Shown: positions 33,412 through 42,881, counted from the first letter of the stretch. The stretch is DNA of 64,000 bases from Pelagihabitans sp965238025 (GCA_965238025.1 OZ250162.1:3658001-3722000); one strand, 5' to 3'. Made by a program: numbers and translations. Notes: generated by a model not told the origin, from the sequence alone.

Positions 33412-34587
33412 CTAATAATTCCTCCATTTTTGTGTCAACTCAAAAACATGTTCCAAGATTCGGGCCTCCTTATCATCAAACTCCACTCCCCTTCTTGCCA
33501 TCATTACTTTTGCAGCTTCAAAGGCTTTTTTGGGCTGGTAACTGGAAAAGCCCGAAGCCCCGCCCCAACTAAAACTTGGAACAAAATTCCTGGGGAAACC
33601 AGGGACATAAATATTGCAATTCACTCCAATCACAGATCCGGTATTGAACATGGTATTAATGGCAGTTTTACTATGATCTCCCATCATGAGTCCGCAAAAC
33701 TGTAATCCCGTTTGTTCAAAACGTTCGCTTGCATAATTCCATAAACGTACTTTGGCATAATTGTTCTTAAGGTTAGAGTTGTTGGAATCCGCGCCTATAT
33801 TACACCATTCTCCCAATACCGCATTCCCTAAATATCCTTCGTGTCCTTTACTCGAATACCCAAAAATAACCGAGTTGCTGATTTCTCCACAAACCTTACC
33901 ATGCGGGCCTATTGTTGTAGCACCATATACCTTTGCGCCCATTTTAAGAACGGCATTATTACATAAGGCCAGTGCACCACGTATTAGACTTCCTTCCCAA
34001 ATTTGCGCATTTTTACCAATGTAGATAGGGCCATCTGTAGCATTTAATATGCTAAACTCAACACTGGCGCCTTCTTCTAAAAATATATTATCAGCATTAA
34101 TAAGGTGGTTGGTTTTAGAAATGGGGGCACTTTTTCTTCCCTTGGTAAGGAATTCGAAATCAGCTTCGATTGCCTCCTTATTCTTTGAAAAGATATCCCA
34201 AGTATTTACAATCCTAATTACCTCATCCTCAAATTCAATAGGTTCGTAGGTTGAAAAATCAACCTCTTCTTGAGTCTCCTGCGCATAAAAAGCAATTACC
34301 TCCTCCCCTTGAAAAATTGCTTGATTTTCTTTTAAACTCTTAATCAAACCGATTAGGGGATCATTCGGAAGATAAGACGAATTGATCAATACATTCTCTT
34401 CCATCTCTACCATCGGATATTTTTCGGATAGGTAGTCTTCTGTAATTGTAGTTGTGGTACTCCCTAAATACTTTTCCCATTTTTCGCGAATGGTCATAAT
34501 ACCAACGCGAATATCTGCTACGGGTCTTGTAAATGTGAACGGCAATAAGTTATTGCGAACGGTGCCATCAAAAAGAATATAGTTCAT
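33412..34587 (-). CDS. GlmU-like sugar nucleotidyltransferase family protein
   Basis: The 391-residue protein begins MNYILFDGTVRNNLLPFTFT, the typical start of the Bacteroidota GlmU-like family (NTP-transferase-like N-terminal domain, about 1-170). A left-handed beta-helix with hexapeptide repeats follows (IYIGKNAQIWEGSLIRG, GAKVYGATTIGPHGKVCGE, IFGYSSKGHEGYLGNAVLG). True GlmU has a GxGxGTRMxS pyrophosphorylase loop; it is absent here, so UDP-GlcNAc synthesis is not assured. It follows the L31 gene on the same strand beyond a terminator, which is a common arrangement in this phylum. Confidence 0.87.
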   Translation of the reverse strand: MNYILFDGTVRNNLLPFTFTRPVADIRVGIMTIREKWEKYLGSTTTTITEDYLSEKYPMVEMEENVLINSSYLPNDPLIGLIKSLKENQAIFQGEEVIAFYAQETQEEVDFSTYEPIEFEDEVIRIVNTWDIFSKNKEAIEADFEFLTKGRKSAPISKTNHLINADNIFLEEGASVEFSILNATDGPIYIGKNAQIWEGSLIRGALALCNNAVLKMGAKVYGATTIGPHGKVCGEISNSVIFGYSSKGHEGYLGNAVLGEWCNIGADSNNSNLKNNYAKVRLWNYASERFEQTGLQFCGLMMGDHSKTAINTMFNTGSVIGVNCNIYVPGFPRNFVPSFSWGGASGFSSYQPKKAFEAAKVMMARRGVEFDDKEARILEHVFELTQKWRNY

Positions 34588-34681
34588 CTACTTTTTATAT
34601 TTCCGCAAAAATAAACAATCTAAATTCGGGTTTGTATTTTGTCTGACAAAATCCAAATATGCAAAGACATGGGGCTTGAAC

Positions 34682-34712
34682 AAAAAAAGCCCCCGAAATT
34701 CGGAGGCTATTA
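34682..34712 (-). terminator. Intrinsic terminator of the L31 gene
   Basis: On the minus strand AGCCTCCGAA pairs with TTCGGGGGCT (one G-U pair), followed by seven T residues. It lies 26 bases after the L31 stop codon and before the GlmU-like gene. Confidence 0.85.
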
Positions 34713-34733
34713 TATCTTCTTAAATTAGTACGT

Positions 34734-35051
34734 CTATTCCTCTTCCTGAGCGGCCTTAACTTCTGCCTTAGGAGCCTCTTCTTTTGTAGGAGCAGCAGGT
34801 TTTTTCTTAAACTTGTCGTATTTGCTTTTGAACTTATCAATACGACCAGCAGTATCCAAAAATTTGGCTTTACCGGTATAGAAAGGATGTGAAGTTCTAG
34901 AAATTTCCAACTTTACCAAAGGGTAGTCCACACCATCAACGGTTAAGGTTTCCTTTGTATCTGCGGTAGATTTGGTCAAAAACACTTCGTCGTTAGACAT
35001 GTCTTTGAACGCCACTAACCTATAATTCTCTGGGTGAATATCTTTTTTCAT
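34734..35051 (-). CDS. rpmE2: Ribosomal protein L31, type B
   Basis: The 105-residue protein starts MKKDIHPENYRLVAFKDMSN and contains ISRTSHPFYTGKAKFLDTAG followed by IDKFKSKYDKF, which is diagnostic of L31. The zinc-binding CxxC of type A is missing, so it is the zinc-independent type B form. A tail of about 20 residues rich in Ala, Lys and Glu extends beyond the usual end near residue 83. Type B L31 is the standard form in many Bacteroidota. Confidence 0.96.
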   Translation of the reverse strand: MKKDIHPENYRLVAFKDMSNDEVFLTKSTADTKETLTVDGVDYPLVKLEISRTSHPFYTGKAKFLDTAGRIDKFKSKYDKFKKKPAAPTKEEAPKAEVKAAQEEE

Positions 35052-35103
35052 TACTTTTTACTTTGAGCGTACCCATTCCGACAGGCACTGAATTTTAAGT
35101 TTG

Positions 35104-35134
35104 CAAATTTAACTAAATTTCCAGAACCTGCAAT
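35104..35134 (-). promoter_or_regulatory. Candidate promoter of the L31 gene
   Basis: On the minus strand ATTG (35131-35134), 19 bases, TAAATTTG (35104-35111, exact -7 match). The expected leader is about 45 bases. Confidence 0.7.
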
Positions 35135-35234
35135 TTTAATCATTAAAAAAGGAATCAAAAATAATCGTAATTTTAGATGTAACAATTCCCCTGGCAAGGC
35201 GCCTAATCCTTAAATCAACTTAAAATTTTAGAAA

Positions 35235-35762
35235 ATGGAAGAAATTCAACCAAAAACAGGTAAAATAGGATTTACTTATGGACTACTCCTTGCCGGAATA
35301 GGAATCATCTTTGGGTTAATGCTGTATATGGCCGATTTGCATTATGAACGTGGATGGGCAATCAACCTTGTAAATTTTCTTATTATGGCAGCTGTCATCG
35401 TTATGGCAATTTCCTATTTCAAAAAGACAAATGGAGGTAATATTACCCTTGGGGAGGCCATGAAAGTAGGTCTTGCTACTGCCGTCATTGCTGGTATTGT
35501 AAGTCTTATTTGGCAGATGATATTTATAAACGTTATCGAACCAGAATTCTTGAACAACGTTTTCGAAAAAAGTAGGGTTGAAATGATTCAAGAAAACCCA
35601 AAAATGACCGCCGAACAAATAAAGCAGGGAGAAGGGATGATAAAAACGTTTACTAGCCCTGGAGTAATAGCTATCATGACCTTGGTTTCATTCTTATTTT
35701 TTGGTTCCTTAATTTCCCTAATTAGCGGTTTGATTATGAAAAAACAAAAACCTGCTTATTAA
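35235..35762 (+). CDS. DUF4199 family membrane protein
   Basis: This 175-residue integral membrane protein has four hydrophobic segments (about 12-30, 42-60, 78-98 and 143-167) with a charged amphipathic loop between the third and fourth (FEKSRVEMIQENPKMTAEQI). The pattern, including the NGGNITLGEAMKVGL turn before the third helix, is typical of DUF4199. This Bacteroidota family is frequently encoded directly before a family 2 glycosyltransferase, as here (46 bases). Function unknown. Confidence 0.88.
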   Translation: MEEIQPKTGKIGFTYGLLLAGIGIIFGLMLYMADLHYERGWAINLVNFLIMAAVIVMAISYFKKTNGGNITLGEAMKVGLATAVIAGIVSLIWQMIFINVIEPEFLNNVFEKSRVEMIQENPKMTAEQIKQGEGMIKTFTSPGVIAIMTLVSFLFFGSLISLISGLIMKKQKPAY

Positions 35763-35777
35763 GAAATAGCAAAATCG

Positions 35778-35785
35778 TACTTTTG
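35778..35785 (+). promoter_or_regulatory. Candidate -7 box before the glycosyltransferase gene
   Basis: TACTTTTG matches the consensus exactly, with no obvious -33 element. Transcription would start about 18 bases before the ATG at 35808. Confidence 0.45.
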
Positions 35786-35807
35786 AACTATTGTTCGGCG
35801 GTACCTT

Positions 35808-36782
35808 ATGAATCTATCCATTGTAATTCCCTTGTTAAATGAGGAAGAATCCTTGAGCGAACTCCATGATTGGATTGTTCAGGTCATGCAGGATAATGGG
35901 TTTTCTTATGAGATTTTGTTCATAGATGATGGTAGTACCGATACCTCTTGGAGCATTATTGAAGGGCTTTCCAAAAGAAACCCTGATGTAAAAGGAATCA
36001 GATTTCAGCAGAACTTTGGTAAGTCGCAGGCATTGCATGCCGGGTTTCGAGCGGCAAAAGGAAATGTGGTAATTACCATGGATGCAGACTTGCAGGATAA
36101 TCCTGAAGAAATTCCCGAATTGTACCAAATGATTCAACACGAGCATTTTGATTTGGTCTCAGGTTGGAAAAAGAAGCGCTACGATTCAGTACTTTTCAAG
36201 AATATGCCTTCAAAACTGTTCAATTGGGCCGCTCGAAGAACCTCTGGGGTTCGCTTAAATGATTTTAATTGCGGCCTAAAGGCCTATCGCGCGGCCGTTG
36301 TTAAAACAATTGAAGTATCGGGTGAAATGCACCGCTATATTCCCGTGCTTGCCAAAAGCGCCGGGTTTGTCAATATTGGCGAAAAAGTTGTGCAACACCA
36401 AGCACGTAAATATGGAAAAACAAAATTCGGAATGGAACGCTTTATAAACGGATTTCTAGATTTAATAACCATTTGGTTCGTCTCTAAATTCGGGCGGCAA
36501 CCCATGCACCTTTTTGGAGCGTTAGGGGTTATCATGTTTATGATAGGTTTTGGCTTCGCCATCTATATGGGAATTGATAAGTATTTTATCAATACAACAG
36601 GTAGGTTGATAACCGACCGCCCTCAGTTTTACATTGCCTTAACATCAATGGTGATTGGCACCCAATTGTTCCTTGCAGGGTTTTTGGGAGAACTATTAGC
36701 GCGCTCAAAAAAAGACCAAGTGCGATACACTATTTCGGAAGAGACAAAAACTATAGCCAAAGAGAAACAATATGCCGAATAA
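35808..36782 (+). CDS. Family 2 glycosyltransferase, polyprenol-phosphate type (DPM1/GtrB-like)
   Basis: The 324-residue protein has a GT-A domain (SIVIPLLNEEESL, DDGSTD at 40-45, the metal-binding DADLQD at 92-97, LNDFNCGLKAYR and the acceptor region). Two C-terminal membrane helices follow at about 232-255 and 275-300. This architecture transfers a sugar from a nucleotide donor to undecaprenyl phosphate on the cytoplasmic face. It lies between DUF4199 and a phosphosugar mutase, consistent with cell-envelope glycan synthesis. The sugar is not determinable. Confidence 0.92.
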   Translation: MNLSIVIPLLNEEESLSELHDWIVQVMQDNGFSYEILFIDDGSTDTSWSIIEGLSKRNPDVKGIRFQQNFGKSQALHAGFRAAKGNVVITMDADLQDNPEEIPELYQMIQHEHFDLVSGWKKKRYDSVLFKNMPSKLFNWAARRTSGVRLNDFNCGLKAYRAAVVKTIEVSGEMHRYIPVLAKSAGFVNIGEKVVQHQARKYGKTKFGMERFINGFLDLITIWFVSKFGRQPMHLFGALGVIMFMIGFGFAIYMGIDKYFINTTGRLITDRPQFYIALTSMVIGTQLFLAGFLGELLARSKKDQVRYTISEETKTIAKEKQYAE

Positions 36783-36806
36783 TTTTGAATACTAATTTGA
36801 TTTAAT

Positions 36807-38519
36807 ATGAATGCTTTTTTAGATAATGCCAAGGGTTGGCTGACCGACTTTTTCGATGCAGATGTGCGACAAGAAGTGCAACATCTTATGGATAATGATA
36901 CCGAAGAACTGAAAGACCGCTTTTATAAGCACATGGAATTTGGAACTGGCGGAATGAGAGGTATGATGGGTGCTGGCACAAATAGAATAAATAAGTATAC
37001 CCTCGGAAAAAGTACACAAGGGCTTAGCAATTTTCTAAAAAAGTCATATCCTGATGAAGCGATAAAAGTTGTCATAGCCTTCGATTGCAGGCATAATAGT
37101 GATACTCTGGCCCGCACGGTGGCAGAAGTATTTTCTGCCAACGGAATAAAGGTCTTTCTTTTTTCAGAGTTACGTACCACTCCGGAACTTTCCTTTGCAG
37201 TACGGCATTTGAACTGCCATGCGGGAATAGTACTTACTGCTTCGCACAACCCCCCAGAATATAACGGCTATAAAGTGTATTGGACAGATGGGGGCCAAAT
37301 TGTTCCTCCACAGGATGGTAAGATTATTGCCGAAATCAATTCCCTTTCTTTTGAAGATATCAAGTTTGAGGCGAACGATAGTTTAATTGAAGTTATAGAT
37401 AAGGAGGTAGATGAACCCTTCATTAATGAATCGGTAACAAGAGGAAGTTTTGGAGCGCCCGGTAAGGATGATTTTAAGATCGTTTTCACCTCGCTACATG
37501 GCACCTCTATTACGGCCATTCCAGAGGTGCTGAAACGGGCAGGTTATAAGAATGTTACGGTAATAGAGGAACAGGCAAAACCCGATGGTGCCTTTCCAAC
37601 GGTTAAGTCCCCTAACCCTGAAGAACCTGAAGCATTGTCGATGGCTATAACAAAAGCGGAGGAAATTGGCGCAGACATGGTGGTGGGCACTGACCCCGAT
37701 AGTGATCGTCTGGGCATTGCCGTTCGAAACTTAGATGGAAAAATGGAAATCGTAAATGGAAATCAGGCCATGGTCTTAATGACACGATTCCTGTTAGAAA
37801 AACAAAAAGAAAAAGGTTTTGTTGGTAATGAGTTTATTGCAACAACCATTGTATCCACACCTATGATGGAAGTAATGGCCAAAGCATATGGAGTAGAATT
37901 TAAAACTGCGCTGACCGGCTTTAAATGGATCGGTAAAATGATAAAAGATTTTCCACAATCTAATTTTATAGGTGGCGGTGAAGAAAGTTTTGGGTTTATG
38001 GTCGGTGATTTTGTCCGGGATAAAGATGCGGTCACCTCTACCCTTCTCGCTTGTGAAATAGCCACTCAAGCCAAGGCCAACGGGAGTTCTTTTTACAAGG
38101 ATTTAATCGATTCCTATGTAGATTTTGGTTTTTACAAAGAGCATTTGGTTGCATTGACAAAAAAAGGGATGAGCGGCGCAGAAGAAATTAAACAGATGTT
38201 GAAAGATTTTAAGGAAAATCCTGTTGACTCGGTAGCTGGCTCCAAAGTAAAGTGGATCGAGGATTATAACACCTCAATTGCTAAAAACGTGATTTCGGGG
38301 GAAGAAGAATACATTAATCTACCAAAATCCAACGTGCTGATCTATGAAACGGAAGATGGTACCAGAGTTGCGGCAAGACCCAGCGGAACAGAACCTAAGG
38401 TAAAATTCTACATTAGCACCAACACCAAATTAGCAAGTGCTGGTGATTTTGCTACCGTAAATGCCGAATTAGACAAAAAAATGAAAACCATACTTGCCGA
38501 ACTCAATTTGGGTGAATGA
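36807..38519 (+). CDS. Phospho-sugar mutase (phosphoglucomutase/phosphomannomutase family)
   Basis: The 570-residue enzyme belongs to the alpha-D-phosphohexomutase superfamily. FGTGGMRGMMGAGTNRIN lies near residue 45. The active-site phosphoserine is Ser146 in TASHNPPEYNGYKVYW. The metal-binding loop is GTDPDSDRLG near 290, the sugar-binding loop is GGGEESFGF, and the phosphate-binding loop is RPSGTEPKVKFY. The length matches the PgcA-like long form. It interconverts hexose 1- and 6-phosphates. It follows the glycosyltransferase gene by 24 bases and is probably co-transcribed with it. Confidence 0.94.
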   Translation: MNAFLDNAKGWLTDFFDADVRQEVQHLMDNDTEELKDRFYKHMEFGTGGMRGMMGAGTNRINKYTLGKSTQGLSNFLKKSYPDEAIKVVIAFDCRHNSDTLARTVAEVFSANGIKVFLFSELRTTPELSFAVRHLNCHAGIVLTASHNPPEYNGYKVYWTDGGQIVPPQDGKIIAEINSLSFEDIKFEANDSLIEVIDKEVDEPFINESVTRGSFGAPGKDDFKIVFTSLHGTSITAIPEVLKRAGYKNVTVIEEQAKPDGAFPTVKSPNPEEPEALSMAITKAEEIGADMVVGTDPDSDRLGIAVRNLDGKMEIVNGNQAMVLMTRFLLEKQKEKGFVGNEFIATTIVSTPMMEVMAKAYGVEFKTALTGFKWIGKMIKDFPQSNFIGGGEESFGFMVGDFVRDKDAVTSTLLACEIATQAKANGSSFYKDLIDSYVDFGFYKEHLVALTKKGMSGAEEIKQMLKDFKENPVDSVAGSKVKWIEDYNTSIAKNVISGEEEYINLPKSNVLIYETEDGTRVAARPSGTEPKVKFYISTNTKLASAGDFATVNAELDKKMKTILAELNLGE

Positions 38520-38680
38520 ATTTATTCTTGATACTTTTATTCAAGCGAAAAAGTAGGCTTTTGTGCTGTAATGAAACTTTTTTTGAGTTTCATAGCATTG
38601 CTACGAGAGGAAAAAAAAAGTGAAATTAGAGTGCAAAATGATGTTTTTGTAGGTAATACAAAGTATCAAGTATAAATTCA

Positions 38681-40504
38681 ATGGAATATTTCAAAAAAAT
38701 TCTTCGCTTTGCGGGGCCCTATAGAAAATATGGGTATCTGAATATTTTTTTCAATATTCTCTATGCGCTATTCAGTGCACTATCATTTGCTGCGTTGATT
38801 CCGATGTTGGATGTACTATTTAAGCCCGAGAAAAAGGTCCTTGAGAAACCGGTTTTCTCAGGTATGTCCCATATCAAAGATTATCTTCAAGATTATATCA
38901 ACTATAGGGTAACCGACTATTCTGGCGATGACGAGATGAAAGGTTTAATTCTGGTAATAGGATTGGTATTGGTCCTATTCCTACTTAAAAATCTCTTCAA
39001 CTATCTGGCAATGTTCTTTATCACATTCTTGAGGAATGGAGTACTAAAGGACATCCGGAACAAGATGTATCAAAAAATAACCGACTTGCCAATTTCTTAT
39101 TATTCCGAAAAAAGGAAAGGTGACGTTATTGCCCGTATTACTTCCGACGTACTGGAAATTCAACATTCTTTTCTCTCCATTTTAGAACTGATCGTAAGAG
39201 ACCCGTTGACCATACTCTTCACGATATTGATCATGTTCGGTATCAGTGGTAAGCTAACTTTGTTTGTATTCATTTTTATACCTATTGCGGGTGCTATTAT
39301 ATCCTGGATAGGAAAATCACTCAAAAAACAATCCGATGATGTGCAAAGGGAACAAGGCCATTTCCTTTCCATTGTTGAAGAAACATTGGGCGGGCTTAGG
39401 GTAGTAAAGGCGTTTAATGCGGAATCAAAATTCTACAAAACGTTCTCCAGTTCCACAAAACGCTTTTTCGATTTTAGTAATTCGCTCCTAAACCGGCAGA
39501 ACCTAGCATCGCCCACCGGGGAATTTTTGGGAATATTGGTGATTGGGGTCCTCTTGTGGTTTGGTGGTAAAATGGTGCTTATTGATAAAACGTTGGATGC
39601 TTCTTCCTTTATCGCCTATATGGGTCTGGCTTATAATATACTTACTCCTGCAAAATCGATCAGCAAAGCATCGTATCGTGTTAAAAAGGGCAATGCAGCT
39701 GCAGAAAGGGTGCTCGAAATATTGGAAACCCAAAACCCGATTTCAGAGGTTGAAAACGCATTGGAAAAAATAGATTTTCAGGACGGTATCTCTCTAAATA
39801 ACATTTCATTTAAATATGAAGATGATTATGTTTTAAAGAACTTTAACCTCACTGTTCCAAAAGGGCATTCCGTGGCATTAGTAGGTCAATCCGGGAGTGG
39901 AAAAAGTACCATAGCCAATCTGGTTACGCGCTTTTATGATGTAAATGATGGGGAAATTGCAATTGACGGCACCAACATTAAACAGCTTACTAAAAAGTCA
40001 TTACGAAATTTAATGGGGCTCGTGACGCAGGATTCCATTCTTTTTAACGATTCCGTAAAAAACAACATTGCCTTGGGCAAGGAAAATGCTTCCGAAGAAG
40101 AAATCATTGAAGCGGCAAAAATTGCCAATGCCCATGATTTTATCGTTGCACTGCCCTATGGGTATGACACCAATATTGGTGATAGTGGTAATAAGTTGAG
40201 CGGCGGGCAAAAGCAACGCTTGTCCATTGCTAGGGCCGTTTTAAAGAATCCACCAATAATGATCTTGGACGAAGCAACTTCGGCTTTGGATACGGAGAGC
40301 GAGCGTTTGGTACAGGATGCCCTGGAAAAAATGATGCTAAATAGAACCTCCATCGTCATTGCTCACCGACTTTCTACCATTCAGTCGGCCAATACGATTG
40401 TCGTACTCCAAAAGGGGGAGATTGTAGAACAAGGTTCACACGAAGAACTACTCTCCAAAAATGGTACCTATAAAAAACTTGTTGAGATGCAGTCCTTAGG
40501 GTAA
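38681..40504 (+). CDS. ABC exporter, MsbA-like (fused permease and ATPase)
   Basis: The 607-residue half-transporter has an N-terminal six-helix domain to about residue 350. The C-terminal ATPase carries Walker A GQSGSGKST (402-410), LSGGQ (506-510), Walker B IMILDEATSALD and the H-loop in AHRLST. The layout is that of type IV exporters such as MsbA, which flip lipids such as lipid A, and of related multidrug pumps. Which substrate is used cannot be told. It lies downstream of glycan genes, after a 161-base gap containing a small hairpin. Confidence 0.93.
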   Translation: MEYFKKILRFAGPYRKYGYLNIFFNILYALFSALSFAALIPMLDVLFKPEKKVLEKPVFSGMSHIKDYLQDYINYRVTDYSGDDEMKGLILVIGLVLVLFLLKNLFNYLAMFFITFLRNGVLKDIRNKMYQKITDLPISYYSEKRKGDVIARITSDVLEIQHSFLSILELIVRDPLTILFTILIMFGISGKLTLFVFIFIPIAGAIISWIGKSLKKQSDDVQREQGHFLSIVEETLGGLRVVKAFNAESKFYKTFSSSTKRFFDFSNSLLNRQNLASPTGEFLGILVIGVLLWFGGKMVLIDKTLDASSFIAYMGLAYNILTPAKSISKASYRVKKGNAAAERVLEILETQNPISEVENALEKIDFQDGISLNNISFKYEDDYVLKNFNLTVPKGHSVALVGQSGSGKSTIANLVTRFYDVNDGEIAIDGTNIKQLTKKSLRNLMGLVTQDSILFNDSVKNNIALGKENASEEEIIEAAKIANAHDFIVALPYGYDTNIGDSGNKLSGGQKQRLSIARAVLKNPPIMILDEATSALDTESERLVQDALEKMMLNRTSIVIAHRLSTIQSANTIVVLQKGEIVEQGSHEELLSKNGTYKKLVEMQSLG

Positions 40505-40518
40505 GCAACGACTATGCA

Positions 40519-41010
40519 CTATCTTCTTCGCAACACCAGGCTATCTGCAGGATAGGTGTTTTTAAGTGTTTCCATTTGCTGTTTGGCCCAATCTAAAAGC
40601 ATGTTCTTTTGGGCGGCGGTTAAATTTGCCTCTTTATGTAACCCCAAATTCGTATATGAGGGCAGTGGCATTTCACCCTCCTCGACCATTTCAATAATTT
40701 CTTCGAATTTATGGTTTTGTATCCCGATACGTCTTTTGGTAAATTCTGAAAAATTAAGATGTTTTTTACCATCAGCTACATGATGGTCCAACCACCAAGC
40801 GACAGGTTGTACCTCGGCATACCAAGGGTATTCGGTTTTGTTCGAGTGACAATCATTGCAGGCTACTTTAAGAATATGGTTCACCTCACTAGGTATGGTA
40901 TATTTTTTTGCAATAGCATATGTATTGTCATTCGATACATTTTTTTCCGGTCTAAAAAATTGGATAACAATGAGCGCAATAAATAATCCGATTACCATTT
41001 TTTTTATCAT
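40519..41010 (-). CDS. Haem-binding domain protein (CxxCH), membrane-anchored
   Basis: The 163-residue protein has an N-terminal membrane anchor or signal (about 3-20) followed by a domain containing ACNDCHSNKTEYPWY. Cys51, Cys54 and His55 form a c-type haem attachment motif. WWLDHHVADGKKHLNFSEF follows. This pattern is the periplasmic haem-binding domain common in Bacteroidota. It may work in electron transfer or peroxide handling. It is convergent with the ABC exporter gene (stop codons 14 bases apart). Confidence 0.9.
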   Translation of the reverse strand: MIKKMVIGLFIALIVIQFFRPEKNVSNDNTYAIAKKYTIPSEVNHILKVACNDCHSNKTEYPWYAEVQPVAWWLDHHVADGKKHLNFSEFTKRRIGIQNHKFEEIIEMVEEGEMPLPSYTNLGLHKEANLTAAQKNMLLDWAKQQMETLKNTYPADSLVLRRR

Positions 41011-41251
41011 ACGATGCTTTTTATATCCAACCGTCAGTTCAAGACCTCCTCTTGGACTTTAATTAAGATTTTAGACTTCCTTCTAGGAAGGTTTATTCTC
41101 ACGGATACTTAAACAGATAAGGAATTAAAATTAAATAGATGAACAATCTTGTTTAATAGATTTCCGTTTTCAATAAGAGTTTAGCCTTTAAGAAATTTAA
41201 TAATTAAACCTTTTCCTAACTTTAACATCAAAAGTAGGAAAGCTATAGCTA

Positions 41252-41794
41252 TTGGACAAAGAAGAAACCCTAGTACAAGAACTTAAAGACGCAAATACCA
41301 GATCGCGTGCATTTGAGGAGTTGGTAAACGTCTATAAAAAAAGACTTTACTGGCACATTCGCCGTATTGTACTGAATCATGAGGATGCCGATGACGTATT
41401 ACAAAATACTTTTATCAAGGTCTTTAAAAATATAGAAGGGTTTAATAGCAACAGCAAACTATATACCTGGATGTACCGCATTGCGACCAATGAGGCACTT
41501 TCTTTTTTAAGAAGTAAATCAAAAAAAATGGGCTTGAGCAATGGGGAGTTACAAGATAAGATGATTCAGAATTTACAGGCCGATGTCTATTTTGAAGGTG
41601 ACGAAATTCAACTGCGCTTGCAGAAAGCAATTGCCACTTTACCGGAAAAGCAGAAATTAGTGTTTCAGATGAAATATTTTGAGGAATTAAAGTATGGTGA
41701 AATTTCGGAAATTCTAGAAACATCCGTAGGAGGGCTCAAAGCCTCCTACCATTTGGCCGTAAAAAAATTGGAAAGCTATTTAGTAGCGGGTTAA
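41252..41794 (+). CDS. ECF RNA polymerase sigma factor
   Basis: The 180-residue protein has sigma region 2 (FEELVNVYKKRLYWHIRRIV, EDADDVLQNTFIKVFKNI, YTWMYRIATNEALSFLRSK) and region 4 (LPEKQKLVFQMKYFEELKYG followed by a helix-turn-helix with GGLKASYHLAVKKLE). No in-frame ATG exists before the conserved part, so TTG at 41252 is the probable start. It is followed by a putative anti-sigma gene and a CpxP/Spy-like gene, a set that recurs in Bacteroidota. Confidence 0.94.
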   Translation: MDKEETLVQELKDANTRSRAFEELVNVYKKRLYWHIRRIVLNHEDADDVLQNTFIKVFKNIEGFNSNSKLYTWMYRIATNEALSFLRSKSKKMGLSNGELQDKMIQNLQADVYFEGDEIQLRLQKAIATLPEKQKLVFQMKYFEELKYGEISEILETSVGGLKASYHLAVKKLESYLVAG

Positions 41795-41827
41795 ACCTTT
41801 TAAATTGTTGGTTGTCAAATAAAAGCA

Positions 41828-42346
41828 ATGGAAGAAAATAAGAACAAAAACCCTTTTAAAACCCCGGAAGATTATTTTGAGGGGTTTAATGATAGGTTGT
41901 TATCGAAACTGCGGGAAGAAACCGATATTATCCCCAAGGAAGATGGTTTTACCGTTCCTGATGGTTATTTTAATGAACTGAACAAAAACATTGAAAAGCA
42001 AATCGTTTCGAAAGAGACCAAGGTGGTGCAACTTCACCCCTATCGAAAATATTATATGGTTGCAGCATCTATTGCCGCCGTTGCCTTAGTATTCTTTAGT
42101 TTAAATTGGGAAAATATAAATACCGATGATCCAACCATTGAGGATTTGTCGAATGCCGATATTGAAAATTATTTTGAAACCAATAATCTGGGGTTGAGCT
42201 CTTATGAAATTGCTGAAGTGCTTCCCGTAGATGATCTGGAAATAAGTGATATTTTGGAGTATACCTTTGATGAAGAAAATTTCGTTGAATATCTAGACGA
42301 AACAATTGACGATTTTGAAGAATTAAATCTTGAAGACTATGAATAA
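41828..42346 (+). CDS. Single-pass acidic membrane protein, putative anti-sigma factor
   Basis: The 172-residue protein has a soluble N-terminal part with a repeated motif (TPEDYFEGFNDRLLSKL and VPDGYFNELNKNIEKQI). A single membrane helix lies at about 76-92 and a very acidic C-terminal tail of about 80 residues follows, rich in Asp and Glu. The PxxYFxxL motifs are often seen in proteins encoded next to ECF sigma factors in Flavobacteriia. Its stop overlaps the next gene by 8 bases. Anti-sigma function is inferred from position and topology. Confidence 0.78.
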   Translation: MEENKNKNPFKTPEDYFEGFNDRLLSKLREETDIIPKEDGFTVPDGYFNELNKNIEKQIVSKETKVVQLHPYRKYYMVAASIAAVALVFFSLNWENINTDDPTIEDLSNADIENYFETNNLGLSSYEIAEVLPVDDLEISDILEYTFDEENFVEYLDETIDDFEELNLEDYE

Positions 42347-42791
42347 CATAAAAAGAATAATCTTAGTTGGCCTTTTGCTGACGGTTGCCATTTCGTTCGG
42401 GCAAGGAAAACCTGATCGGGAAAAAATAAAATCGCTTAAAATCGCTTTTATTACAGAGCGATTGGATCTGTCCAGTGCGGAAGCCCAGAAATTTTGGCCC
42501 GTATATAATGCCCATGAAGAAAAATTAGAAGAATTTAGAAAAATCGAGCGGCTTGAAATTCGTGGAAAATTGAGAAATTTAGAAGCGGTTTCCGATTCAG
42601 AAGCAGACAAGCTGCTTGATCAATATTTAGCTCTTCAAGAAGAAAAAAATAAGGAACAACGGTCTTTTTCGGTAAAAATGAGGAAAATTATATCAGCAAA
42701 GAAAACAATCCTTTTAATGAAGTCCGAAGAGGATTTTAAAAGACGGTTGATAAAACAATACCGTAAAAGGAATGGTGGGGGAATGAGGTGA
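42339..42791 (+). CDS. CpxP/Spy-like periplasmic protein of the sigma operon
   Basis: The 150-residue product has a signal peptide (IILVGLLLTVAISFGQ). The mature protein is all helical and highly charged, with ERLDLSSAEAQKFWPVYNAH and a repeat of the same register in KTILLMKSEEDFKRRLI. This resembles the LTxxQ-type helical hairpin of CpxP/Spy/ZraP proteins, and similar proteins are named sensor of ECF-type sigma factor in databases. The ATG at 42339 overlaps the anti-sigma stop. It may be the periplasmic sensing partner of the anti-sigma protein. A strong terminator follows. Confidence 0.82.
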   Translation: MNNIKRIILVGLLLTVAISFGQGKPDREKIKSLKIAFITERLDLSSAEAQKFWPVYNAHEEKLEEFRKIERLEIRGKLRNLEAVSDSEADKLLDQYLALQEEKNKEQRSFSVKMRKIISAKKTILLMKSEEDFKRRLIKQYRKRNGGGMR

Positions 42792-42814
42792 TAATTACTT
42801 TGATAAAATGCATT

Positions 42815-42848
42815 AAAAAAGGGAAGCAAAATTGCTTCCCTTTTTTTT
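42815..42848 (+). terminator. Intrinsic terminator of the sigma operon
   Basis: AAAAAAGGGAAGC pairs with GCTTCCCTTTTTT around a short A/T loop and is followed by more T residues. Confidence 0.93.
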
Positions 42849-42881
42849 GCCAATTTTGCCCCTGTTAACACCCTTTTAAGA

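Noticed and set aside
34595..34840. Minus-strand frame overlapping the L31 C-terminus
   Set aside because: It is an out-of-frame reading of the Lys/Glu-rich tail of L31 and its terminator.
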